A stretch of DNA of 64,000 bases. Source: Paenibacillus sp. N3.4 (lineage in GTDB: Bacteria > Bacillota > Bacilli > Paenibacillales > NBRC-103111). Within the stretch, counting starts at the first letter, position 1. Every line of letters starts with the position of its first letter. This document shows positions 56,614 through 64,000 of the stretch, piece by piece. Made by a program: the position numbers and the translations under genes. The stretch is taken from NCBI RefSeq assembly GCF_008017805.1, contig NZ_VRTT01000001.1:1-64000 (forward strand), written 5' to 3'. A model generated the notes under the pieces. That model was given only the letters and a program-made list of their open reading frames with translations, made no database searches and was not told where the DNA came from.

Positions 56614-58116
56614 TTATGAAGTTTCTGCTTCATACATTTTTGTTGCTTTTTGGAATGTTGCTTCGTCAAGCGGATAAATCGGTCGCGATAACCGTTTGTA
56701 ATCAAAGAAAGAATACTGAAGTGTTGTTAAGCCTGGCGAATCTACCGTAATGATTTGTTTGCTGATGGGTTCAAATGCTGCCCGGAAATGCTGACTTGAC
56801 TTCAAAGCGACTATTTTATAAGTGTTGACGTCGATTCCATGCAGCAGGAAAATTTGTTCATCAAATACCTGTGATCTGACGGAACAGACGATAATGTCGA
56901 GACCGCCTGCCTGTAAGCGTACTGATTTGCCGAGGTTGACACGCAAGCCTTTCCACATCGACGAAGATATATTGAAGCAGCCATCTGTGAGCGATTTGAC
57001 AGTGGCGGTCAACTCAATCGGCTCCCCGTGCAGCTTATCTACTTTTCCGCCCAATTTCACAGTAATCGTCGTTCCCACTCCCGCATCATGGGCGATTTGT
57101 GCTACTTCAGGGTCGTAGATGAAGGCGAAACAGGCATTTTGCAAATTAGCTTCCAGCATCGCCCGCAGCAAATACGTGCCGTCGCCGGATGACCCGCCGC
57201 CGGGATTGTCTGATGTCTCGTTGATGACAATCGGCAGCCCAACAGCCGCAAGGGCCTGCCGGATGCCTACAGTCGGCGATTGGACTTGCGGGGTGAATTC
57301 TTCCCGCTTGGCCCATATTTGGTTCGCTACGTCGTCCGCCACCTCTTTGGCTAGTAGCTGGTCGCCATTGGTAACAACAACAACGGAAACGCTAACGTCC
57401 GGATGGTCGGTATAAGAGAAACCGTGAAAGAAAGCGCAGTCAATAACGTCAGGGTGTTTTTCCCATTCCCAGCAAATCGCGTTGATATCTTTAGCCGGAG
57501 AGAGGTTCGTCGTCGAGGTGGGGATCATCAGCGGCAGCTTGGTCAAGTGCATGGCCGTTTGAAGTCCGTCCTTCACCATTTGCACAGCAATATCAACGGC
57601 TTCCATGCCCCGTTCATAGCAATCCGTATGCGGGTACAAATGCACGCCGAGCAGTACATTTGCTTCTGCAACCATTTTTTCCGTAAGATTCCCATGTAAA
57701 TCAAGCGTTACGATCAGGGGCAGCTCGTAACCGACCAGACTGCGAACGTATTGTAAAAGATCGCCTTCCATATCGTCGATGCCTTCGACAACGCCCGCTC
57801 CGTGCAGGGAGAGGCAGATTGCATCAACCATTCCGGCTGCTTGAATGCCCGCCGCCAATTCGCTTTTGATCGTTTCGTAAGTCTCTCTCGTTATCGTTCC
57901 GGCAGGCTCAGCTCTCGTAGAAAACGTAGGAACTACTTCAATCCCCAATGCTTCTGCGTGATCGATCATACCTCCCAAATAATTGCGTACACCTCTGTGA
58001 TTGGAAAGAATGGTTTCGCCCCGTTCCCACGCGCATTGCTTGAATAATTCTACGGTTGTCTCAACGCTAGAAAAGGTGTTGGTCTCATGCACCACTTCAC
58101 CAATTGCAATTTTCAT
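56614..58116 (-). CDS. M81 family metallopeptidase, MlrC-like
   Basis: 500 aa, cytoplasmic, of the microcystinase C group. N-terminal IAIGEVVHETNTFSS near 3-17, SLHGAGVVEGIDDMEGDLL near 103, LDLHGNLTEKMV near 137 and GVHLYPHTDCYERG near 157 supply metal-binding His/Asp; NETSDNPGGGSSGDGTYLLRA near 297 is a second signature. MlrC itself degrades linear peptides with unusual and D-residues. The gene sits between the Dpp transporter and the D-to-L amino acid genes, which suggests a role on D-amino acid-containing peptides. Confidence 0.88.
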   Translation of the reverse strand: MKIAIGEVVHETNTFSSVETTVELFKQCAWERGETILSNHRGVRNYLGGMIDHAEALGIEVVPTFSTRAEPAGTITRETYETIKSELAAGIQAAGMVDAICLSLHGAGVVEGIDDMEGDLLQYVRSLVGYELPLIVTLDLHGNLTEKMVAEANVLLGVHLYPHTDCYERGMEAVDIAVQMVKDGLQTAMHLTKLPLMIPTSTTNLSPAKDINAICWEWEKHPDVIDCAFFHGFSYTDHPDVSVSVVVVTNGDQLLAKEVADDVANQIWAKREEFTPQVQSPTVGIRQALAAVGLPIVINETSDNPGGGSSGDGTYLLRAMLEANLQNACFAFIYDPEVAQIAHDAGVGTTITVKLGGKVDKLHGEPIELTATVKSLTDGCFNISSSMWKGLRVNLGKSVRLQAGGLDIIVCSVRSQVFDEQIFLLHGIDVNTYKIVALKSSQHFRAAFEPISKQIITVDSPGLTTLQYSFFDYKRLSRPIYPLDEATFQKATKMYEAETS

Positions 58117-58137
58117 GACGGTGTTCCTCCTCGGGGG

Positions 58138-59109
58138 TTACCCATATAGATGACAGGCAACAAAGTGGCCCGGCTCCGCTTCTATCTCTTTCGGACGATC
58201 GGTTTTACAAATGTCCATGCACTGGCTGCAGCGGGGATGAAAGGTACATCCCGTTGGCGGATTGACCGGACTTGGAACGTCCCCCGTTAATACAATTCGC
58301 TCTTTTTTCTGCTGCGGACTTCGAATCGGTATCGCCGATAACAACGCTTGGGTATACGGATGCAATGGATTTGAATAGAGCTGATGCTTTCCCGCATTCT
58401 CTATCATCCTTCCCAGATACATCACTCCGATCCGGTCGCTGATGTGTTTAACCACACTTAAATCGTGAGAAATAAAAATGTAGGTCAGCTGCAGACTCTT
58501 TTGCAAATCCTGTAATTGGTTCAAAATCTGTGCCTGAATGGAAACATCCAGCGCAGAAACAGGCTCATCTGCAACGATTAAGGAGGGCTTTACGGCAATG
58601 GCCCGGGCAATGCCGATACGCTGACGCTGTCCACCGCTGAATTCATGCGGATACCGATCCACAAAGGCAGGATTTAACCCCACCTGATTTAGCAATTCTA
58701 ACACTCTATCCCGGCGCAGACCCTTGTTGCTTTCGGGGGCGTAAACGGATAGCGCTTCATCCAGAGTTTCATAGACAGTCATCCTGGGATTCAAGGAGCC
58801 ATACGGATCTTGAAACACAATTTGCATCTGTCTTCGCAGCTTTTTCATTTCGCTCTGCGATAACGTTGTCATCTCTTGTCCTTCATATTTGACAGATCCG
58901 CCTGTTGGTTTGATCAGCCTCATGATGCTTCTGCCAGTCGTGGATTTCCCACAGCCGCTTTCCCCGACGATCCCCAGCGTTTCTCCTTTTTTCAAGCGAA
59001 AGGAAACCCCATCTACCGCCTTGATGAAACTGGCTTCTTTTTGAAATAGTCCTTTCTGCAGCGGGAAATAGGTTTTCAAATCGTCTACTTCCAACAACCA
59101 TTTGCTCAT
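58138..59109 (-). CDS. dppF: oligopeptide/dipeptide ABC transporter ATPase, DppF type
   Basis: Cytoplasmic ATPase, 323 aa, start at the ATG after GAGGAGA and overlapping the dppD stop (ATGA). Walker [15 protein letters not shown] near 52, Q-loop near [15 protein letters not shown], signature [14 protein letters not shown] near 156, Walker [15 protein letters not shown] near 178, and the oligopeptide-transporter C-terminus with [15 protein letters not shown], a likely 4Cys motif. Pairs with DppD. Confidence 0.95.
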   Translation of the reverse strand: MSKWLLEVDDLKTYFPLQKGLFQKEASFIKAVDGVSFRLKKGETLGIVGESGCGKSTTGRSIMRLIKPTGGSVKYEGQEMTTLSQSEMKKLRRQMQIVFQDPYGSLNPRMTVYETLDEALSVYAPESNKGLRRDRVLELLNQVGLNPAFVDRYPHEFSGGQRQRIGIARAIAVKPSLIVADEPVSALDVSIQAQILNQLQDLQKSLQLTYIFISHDLSVVKHISDRIGVMYLGRMIENAGKHQLYSNPLHPYTQALLSAIPIRSPQQKKERIVLTGDVPSPVNPPTGCTFHPRCSQCMDICKTDRPKEIEAEPGHFVACHLYG

Positions 59110-60086
59110 ATGACCATCTCCTCGTTTGCATATAGCCAGCATTTTACAGCATGTTTGGCAACTCTCATCAGAGGAGGATTTTCATGAGCACATTTCTCAT
59201 GAGCATGCTCACAACGAGAACGGAACGGGCAACCGGTCGTCACCTCTCCCATGACAGGGACGTTCCCCTCAATCGATACAAGTCTGTCTCTTTCTTCTTC
59301 CAAATCCGGAACGGACTGAAGCAACCCTACCGTATAGGGATGTTTGGGATTCGTAAAAATCGTCGCTACATCCGCTTCCTCTACGATCTCCCCGTAATAC
59401 ATGACGAGAACCCGGTCTGCCATTTCCGCTACCACGCCAAGATCATGGGTAATCAGCAGAAGTGACGTATGGATGCTTTCTTTCAACCCGTTCATCAAGT
59501 CGAGGATCTGTGCCTGAATCGTTACATCCAGTGCTGTTGTCGGCTCATCTGCAATCAAAAGATCAGGATTGCAGGCCATAGCCATTGCAATCATCACTCT
59601 TTGCTTCATGCCTCCTGACAACTGATGGGGATATTCATCCACAATTTTATCTGGGCGCGGAATCCCTACTTTTTTCAACATCTCAATGGACTTGTCACGG
59701 CGTTCCTTTTTGGACAAAGCTGTATGGATGCTGAATACCTCTCCGATTTGTTGACCAATGGTATGTACCGGGTTAAGTGAAGTCATCGGTTCCTGAAAAA
59801 TCATCGAAATTTCGTTCCCGCGAATGGAACGCATTTCTTTTTCAGACAAGCGATTGAGGACTTTGTCTTTAAATCGGATAGTGCCATCCACCTGACCCGC
59901 ATTTGGTTTGATCAGTCCCATGATCGCGAGCGAGGTGATGCTTTTTCCACAGCCGGACTCGCCGACAAGTGCCACCGTCTCTCCCTTATTGATTTGGAAA
60001 CAAATTGATTTTACCGCAGAAACATGACCTTTTTCTGTTTTGAAATGCATGGATAATTGGCTTACGTCGAGAAGAACATTGCTCAT
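59106..60086 (-). CDS. dppD: oligopeptide/dipeptide ABC transporter ATPase, DppD type
   Basis: Cytoplasmic ATPase, 326 aa. Walker [17 protein letters not shown] near 39, Q-loop [12 protein letters not shown] near 95, signature [14 protein letters not shown] near 154, Walker [15 protein letters not shown] near 176, and the C-terminal [15 protein letters not shown] motif. It follows the serine hydrolase gene by 58 bases. Subunit of the importer with the genes at 61075-64000. Confidence 0.95.
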   Translation of the reverse strand: MSNVLLDVSQLSMHFKTEKGHVSAVKSICFQINKGETVALVGESGCGKSITSLAIMGLIKPNAGQVDGTIRFKDKVLNRLSEKEMRSIRGNEISMIFQEPMTSLNPVHTIGQQIGEVFSIHTALSKKERRDKSIEMLKKVGIPRPDKIVDEYPHQLSGGMKQRVMIAMAMACNPDLLIADEPTTALDVTIQAQILDLMNGLKESIHTSLLLITHDLGVVAEMADRVLVMYYGEIVEEADVATIFTNPKHPYTVGLLQSVPDLEEERDRLVSIEGNVPVMGEVTTGCPFRSRCEHAHEKCAHENPPLMRVAKHAVKCWLYANEEMVI

Positions 60087-60144
60087 CCCTATCTCTCCTC
60101 CTCTGTCCGCATATGTAGCTTCAGGACATGCTCACCCGCACGTT

Positions 60145-61047
60145 TTAGTTCCCCATGAAGTGATCATAGGCAGCTTTGGCCAGACGGGCGATTGCCTGTT
60201 CCCCTTCACGCCTGAATGAATTCCCTTGCGAAAACACAGCAATGGTAAAAATCCCCTTTTCCTCAGGCAAGTATACAATTCCTACATCATTGACGACACT
60301 TCCGATCGATCCCGTTTTATGAGCAACTTTCACTTGTTCCGGCAAAAGGTAAGGGATTCGGTTCCTAAATTGCTGTTTCAACATGATATCAAGGACGCCA
60401 TTACTTGAACTTTCAGAAAGCATCTCTTTTTGGGCGATCATTTCCAACAATTTGCCCATATCACGTGGTGAAGCCACATTATGTTCCGTGGATGTGAGAT
60501 CTACATCATTTATTTTTTGATCATATCCACTGGTTACCGCAATTTCCACAGTTTTCAAAAATGTGTCATAGCCTTCGGCTGACACCGGCTGAGGCTCCAT
60601 CCCTACAACTTGAGTCAAAAGATCCCAACAGCTCTGCTTTACCAAAATATGGTTCAGACCCTGTTCTTTCATATAAGCCTCCACTTGCTTGGGACCGCCA
60701 ACCAGATCCAATACTCTGTCTGTTGCATAATTGTCGCTGACAATAATCATGAGTGTGGCCATATCCTTGACAGATACCTCTGCTTCCGGATCAAGCTGTT
60801 GTAAAACACCTGAACCTGGGACGCGCTCTTCCCACTTGAGCTTAACACGCTCATCCAACCGAATTTTTCCGGCCTCTACATCCCGATAAAGAGTCGTCAG
60901 GATCGGAACCTTAAACGAACTGGCCATCTGAAACAATCGTCCTTCGTTGATGTTTGCTTCTTCCTTTGTTCCCAAATGCTTGACGGCTACCCCAAAGGTA
61001 CCCCGTTCGTCCTTCACTGCATTCTCAAGTTTTTGCTGTAGATTCAT
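60145..61047 (-). CDS. cytoplasmic serine hydrolase with class A beta-lactamase fold
   Basis: 300 aa from the ATG after GGGAGGAGA. SxxK motif Ser43-Ser-Phe-Lys46 in MASSFKVPIL, SDN at 104-106 in IIVSDNYATD and KTG in VAHKTGSIGSVVNDVG are present, as is NVASPRDMGKLLEMI. There is no signal peptide and the omega-loop Glu/Asn of true class A enzymes (ExxLN) is not seen, so efficient beta-lactam hydrolysis is unlikely. It lies between the permease and ATPase genes of a peptide importer; a peptidase, amidase or esterase acting on imported D-peptides or related amides is a reasonable guess. Confidence 0.82.
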   Translation of the reverse strand: MNLQQKLENAVKDERGTFGVAVKHLGTKEEANINEGRLFQMASSFKVPILTTLYRDVEAGKIRLDERVKLKWEERVPGSGVLQQLDPEAEVSVKDMATLMIIVSDNYATDRVLDLVGGPKQVEAYMKEQGLNHILVKQSCWDLLTQVVGMEPQPVSAEGYDTFLKTVEIAVTSGYDQKINDVDLTSTEHNVASPRDMGKLLEMIAQKEMLSESSSNGVLDIMLKQQFRNRIPYLLPEQVKVAHKTGSIGSVVNDVGIVYLPEEKGIFTIAVFSQGNSFRREGEQAIARLAKAAYDHFMGN

Positions 61048-61074
61048 CTTTCTATCTCCTCCCACACATTTGTT

Positions 61075-61998
61075 TTATTTCCGTGCGAGTTTTGGATCCA
61101 GGGCATCCCGCAATCCGTCACCCAACAGGTTGAAGCTAAGCACGACGAGCATGATCGCAAGTCCGGGGAACAACGACATCCACCAGGCCTTACTGAGATA
61201 CGCTTTTCCTACATACACCATGGCCCCCCATTCAGGTGTCGGCGGCTGTGCTCCCAAACCGAGAAAACTCAGGGCAGCGGCAGCCAATATACTGCTGCCA
61301 AACATCAATGTCGATAACACAATAATCGGAGAACTTACATTGGGAAGTATATGTCTGACCAAGATTTTGAAATCGCTAATTCCAAGAGCGCGAACGGCTT
61401 CCACATATTCCTTTTCACGTATGGACAAAACAGATGCGCGCACGACTCTCACATAGACGGGAATGACCCCAATCACGATAGCCAGCATAGCATGGGTCAG
61501 ACCGGGACCGAGTATGGCAATGATGACAATGGCCAGCAGAAGAGCGGGCAAGCAAAGCAAGATATCCATTACCTGCATGATGTAGATGTCAATTTTGCGA
61601 TAGTAGCCGGAAATGACTCCCAGCGTTGTTCCGATCACTGAAGCACACGCAACCGTAATCAGACCCGTTAATAGTGAGATGCGCCCACCGTATAAGATAC
61701 GCGAGAAGATATCCCGACCAAATTCGTCTGTTCCAAGCAGATGAGCGGTACTTGGTCCAAGCATACGATCCTGAACATTCATTTGAATGTACGAATACGG
61801 TGCCAACACCGGAGCTGCCAGTGTACAGATGATAAAGATAAGCAAAATGATGCCGCCGCCTACAGCCGTTTTGTTTTTTCGAAGTCGCTTCCATACCGTT
61901 CCCCAGTAGGACTGAGGTTTGATCGTAGTGGTCTCATCCGGCTCTTTGGAATGTGTTGTGAGTTGTTTTACATTCACTTGTGTCACGTTGCTGCTCAA
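61075..61998 (-). CDS. dppC: oligopeptide/dipeptide ABC transporter permease, DppC type
   Basis: Membrane subunit, 307 aa, starting at TTG with GGAGGAGGG 6 bases upstream. A cytoplasmic N-terminus is followed by the first helix VGGGIILLIFIICTLAAPVL, GTDEFGRDIFSRILYGGRISL near 92 typical of DppC/OppC, and the EAA loop YVEAVRALGISDFKILVRHILPN near 200. The C-terminus LLGDGLRDALDP is diagnostic. It is 15 bases after dppB. Confidence 0.94.
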   Translation of the reverse strand: MSSNVTQVNVKQLTTHSKEPDETTTIKPQSYWGTVWKRLRKNKTAVGGGIILLIFIICTLAAPVLAPYSYIQMNVQDRMLGPSTAHLLGTDEFGRDIFSRILYGGRISLLTGLITVACASVIGTTLGVISGYYRKIDIYIMQVMDILLCLPALLLAIVIIAILGPGLTHAMLAIVIGVIPVYVRVVRASVLSIREKEYVEAVRALGISDFKILVRHILPNVSSPIIVLSTLMFGSSILAAAALSFLGLGAQPPTPEWGAMVYVGKAYLSKAWWMSLFPGLAIMLVVLSFNLLGDGLRDALDPKLARK

Positions 61999-62013
61999 CG
62001 TTTTCCCTCCTCC

Positions 62014-62934
62014 CTATTCGTACTTGATTCGTGGATCCACAAAGCTATAGATGATATCAACAACAAGATTTGTCAGAACGAACAGGACTGCAAGGAAAAA
62101 GGTCATTCCTTGAATCGTTGCAATATCCCGCTTCCCGATTGCCTCTATTGCCATACTGCCTATTCCATGCAAGCTGAACACTGTTTCCGCGACGACAGCA
62201 CCTGCGAGCAGCGAGCCGAATTCCAAACCAACCAGTGTAATAACGGGAATGAGCGCATTCTTCAGGCCATGGCGGAAGACGACAGCATAATAGGCGGCAC
62301 CTTTGGCTTCTGCGGTTCTCATGTAATCTTGCTTGATGACGTCCAGCATACTTGAGCGGGTCACCCGCGCAATAGATCCCATTGTGGACAAGGCAATCGT
62401 GATGGCCGGAAGAATCAGGGAACTTATCCCCTCATAACCGGAAATTGGAACCAAGGCGAGTTTATAAGCAAAAATCCAGATCAGCAAAAGAGCAACCCAA
62501 AAGCCGGGAGCAGAAATCCCCACGAGGGAGCAGATGACCATCAACCGGTCGATGATCGTATTATGCTTGACAGCGGAGATAACCCCAAGTATAACTCCTG
62601 CAACTACAGCAATCACAATACTGAAAGCCGCAAGCTGCAATGTAAGGGGGAAACGATTCACAATCTGGCTCCAAACGGTTTCATGTGTCATAAAGGATGT
62701 GCCCAGATTCCCTTGAAGCAATTTCCCTGCATAATTCACATACTGAACAAGCAACGGTTTATCCAGGCCAAGTTCCGTCCTCAGTGCCTTAATGGCCTCC
62801 TGAGTCGGATGTTCTCCCAATATATGCTCAGCGGGGTCGCCTGGGATCAAGTGAACGATGAGAAAAACGAGAACGGATACGCCAAAGAGTGTCCCAAGCA
62901 AGGAAAGCAGTCTTTTTATCAAGTACCTTTGCAA
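62014..62934 (-). CDS. dppB: oligopeptide/dipeptide ABC transporter permease, DppB type
   Basis: Membrane subunit, 306 aa, starting at TTG with GGGGGG 8 bases upstream. MQRYLIKRLLSLLGTLFGVS, then VLVFLIVHLIPGDPAEHILG near 20 and the EAA loop YMRTAEAKGAAYYAVVFRHGLKN near 204, all typical of DppB. C-terminus VDIIYSFVDPRIKYE. Forms the channel with DppC. Confidence 0.94.
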   Translation of the reverse strand: MQRYLIKRLLSLLGTLFGVSVLVFLIVHLIPGDPAEHILGEHPTQEAIKALRTELGLDKPLLVQYVNYAGKLLQGNLGTSFMTHETVWSQIVNRFPLTLQLAAFSIVIAVVAGVILGVISAVKHNTIIDRLMVICSLVGISAPGFWVALLLIWIFAYKLALVPISGYEGISSLILPAITIALSTMGSIARVTRSSMLDVIKQDYMRTAEAKGAAYYAVVFRHGLKNALIPVITLVGLEFGSLLAGAVVAETVFSLHGIGSMAIEAIGKRDIATIQGMTFFLAVLFVLTNLVVDIIYSFVDPRIKYE

Positions 62935-62999
62935 TTGACTTTCCCCCCAAACTTACAGTTTTAGATAAAGACTCAAGTCACAATGTTTATTGCAGACTC

Positions 63000-63033
63000 C
63001 GACTGCGTCAGCCCTGTAGTATCGACGCAGTCG
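63000..63033 (-). terminator. intercistronic stem-loop between binding protein and dppB
   Basis: 10-bp perfect stem CGACTGCGTC / GACGCAGTCG, loop of 14 bases, in the 114-base gap after the binding-protein gene. The minus strand continues GAGTCTGCAATAAAC without a U tract, so it is more likely an mRNA-stabilising or attenuating hairpin than a full stop. Confidence 0.55.
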
Positions 63034-63048
63034 AGTTGTCATCCTTCG

Positions 63049-64000
63049 TTATTTCGTCAAGCGAATATCGTTAAGCGAATAATTGCCTGTGTATGGATTT
63101 ATTTTGAATCCTTCGATACCTTGTGTCGCTGTCACCGTTTCAGAAGTAAACAACGGGATCCAAGGCGCTTCTTTCACGAGAATTTCCTGCGCTTGTTCGT
63201 ACACCTTCATACGTTCTTCCACATTCGTCACTAAACGCCCTTTGAGGATCAGTTTCTCTAGTTCCGGATTATCGACATACATGCGGTTCGAATTTTTAGC
63301 ACCAAACAATAAGTTCAGGATTTCTGGATCACTATAGCCCCAGTACAGGAGGTACATATCGTAGTTGCCTTTTTTCGCTCTGTCTTTCAACGTAGGAACA
63401 TCGGTTATAGTGATCTTCATATCAACCCCGATTTCCTTGAACTGGCTTTGCAGAATTTGTGCGATTCGCTGGTAAGCAGGCTCCGCGGTCACCAACAGTT
63501 CAAAGGAGAACGGTTTTCCGTCCTTTACCAAAATGCCGTCCTTGTTGCTGTCCTTATATCCGACTTCAGCCAATAACGATTTTGCCTTTCCCAAATTTTT
63601 GGCGTACATCCCTTTTGCCAAGCCTTCGATCTTTTCACTGTAACCAGGAACGGTCGGCGGCAACGGTCCAAAGAGCGGCTGGTTGTAACCGGAATGGGCA
63701 ACCTGATTGATCGGTGCACGATCAACCGCCATTGCAAGAGCCTGTCTGACCCGAACATCCTGGAACATCGGATTTTTATTATTCATCCCAAGATATTCCA
63801 TCCCTTGTCCCAATGCGCTTTCAATTTTGACTCCCGGGACCTTTTTCAGATCGCCCACGTAGGTAGCGGGTACATCCATCAGCATGTGAATCGTGCCCTT
63901 TTTAAATTCCAGAATTCTCGTATCGTCATCCTTTAGAAAGCGGAAGACAACTTCATCTACATGTAGAGGCCCTTTGTTTTCAATCGATGAACCTCCCCAA
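63049..64000 (-). CDS. peptide ABC transporter substrate-binding protein, DppA/OppA family (5' part missing at window edge)
   Basis: Family 5 extracellular binding protein. The visible C-terminal 316 residues run from WGGSSIENKGPLHVDEVVFR through PMFQDVRVRQALAMAVDRAP, a family 5 hallmark, to the stop at 63049. The frame stays open to the last base of the window, so the start, signal peptide and lipobox lie outside; an internal ATG at 63885 is not the real start. It heads the Dpp operon. Confidence 0.92.
   Translation of the reverse strand, partial: WGGSSIENKGPLHVDEVVFRFLKDDDTRILEFKKGTIHMLMDVPATYVGDLKKVPGVKIESALGQGMEYLGMNNKNPMFQDVRVRQALAMAVDRAPINQVAHSGYNQPLFGPLPPTVPGYSEKIEGLAKGMYAKNLGKAKSLLAEVGYKDSNKDGILVKDGKPFSFELLVTAEPAYQRIAQILQSQFKEIGVDMKITITDVPTLKDRAKKGNYDMYLLYWGYSDPEILNLLFGAKNSNRMYVDNPELEKLILKGRLVTNVEERMKVYEQAQEILVKEAPWIPLFTSETVTATQGIEGFKINPYTGNYSLNDIRLTK

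Noticed and set aside
60145..61047. Class A beta-lactamase as an antibiotic resistance gene
   Set aside because: No signal peptide, no visible omega-loop Glu/Asn motif, and location inside a peptide importer operon.
1..64000. CRISPR array, tRNA or rRNA genes, prophage or conjugative genes
   Set aside because: No regularly spaced repeats, cloverleaf-like genes or phage/mobile proteins were recognised anywhere in the window.

Overview
The window looks like chromosome of a Gram-positive, low-to-mid GC member of the Bacillales, most likely Paenibacillaceae or a close relative. The support is two sugar-type ABC systems of the LplB/YtcP kind, each with a YesM/YesN-type two-component pair, a B. subtilis-like mmg gene order, strong AAGGAGG-type ribosome binding sites, frequent TTG/GTG starts and a perfect CcpA cre box. 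Almost everything is on the minus strand. The only plus-strand gene is a broken RCC1-repeat protein at 17225-18422.

Layout, reading the minus strand from left to right on the map. (1) 240-9536: system A, a YesM kinase, YesN regulator, lipoprotein binding protein and two permeases, followed by an ADP-ribosylglycohydrolase-family enzyme and a ribokinase. This suggests import and breakdown of a ribosylated compound. (2) 9835-16875: system B, two permeases, a YesM kinase with a frameshift, a YesN regulator and a binding protein. Its two transcription units share a duplicated direct-repeat operator at the same distance from a -10 box. (3) 17225-20347: RCC1-repeat pseudogene and a GH13 oligo-1,6-glucosidase. 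(4) 20683-44848: about 24 kb of genes with gaps no larger than about 40 bp, starting just after a cre box and ending at a strong terminator. It encodes branched-chain keto acid dehydrogenase (lpdV-bkdAA-bkdAB-bkdB), enoyl-CoA hydratase, ETF and its quinone reductase, an mmgABCDEF block (thiolase, hydroxyacyl-CoA dehydrogenase, acyl-CoA dehydrogenase, methylcitrate cycle), a second almost identical acyl-CoA dehydrogenase, fused isobutyryl-CoA mutase IcmF, a cobalamin adenosyltransferase, a BtuF-like protein and D-serine dehydratase.

(5) 45052-49018: a compact operon of PLP aminotransferase, PF10014-type 2-oxoglutarate/Fe(II) dioxygenase, an acylating-aldehyde-dehydrogenase homologue without its catalytic cysteine, and a DmpG-type aldolase. 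This is the best candidate for an under-described system: hydroxylation, transamination and retro-aldol cleavage of an aliphatic amino acid. If the substrate is isoleucine, the products would be 2-oxobutanoate and acetaldehyde. 2-Oxobutanoate would give propionyl-CoA, which feeds the methylcitrate genes next door. (6) 49130-64000: LysR regulators, a stand-alone ACT-domain protein and an operon with quinone-reductase-like enzyme, leucine dehydrogenase, GNAT acyltransferase, N-acylamino acid racemase, M20 deacylase, MlrC metallopeptidase, a serine hydrolase and a full Dpp/Opp transporter (binding protein cut by the window edge). It reads as uptake of peptides and conversion of D-amino acids to L-amino acids, then to keto acids for region 4.

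Seven reading-frame breaks occur in five genes. Six are explained by one missing base and one by one extra base. Six of the seven fall in runs of three to six identical bases; the kinase break is placed only tentatively, at a TT. The pattern suggests sequencing or assembly indels more than gene decay, although the RCC1 gene (two breaks) could be a true pseudogene. No tRNA, rRNA, CRISPR array or intact insertion sequence was seen.
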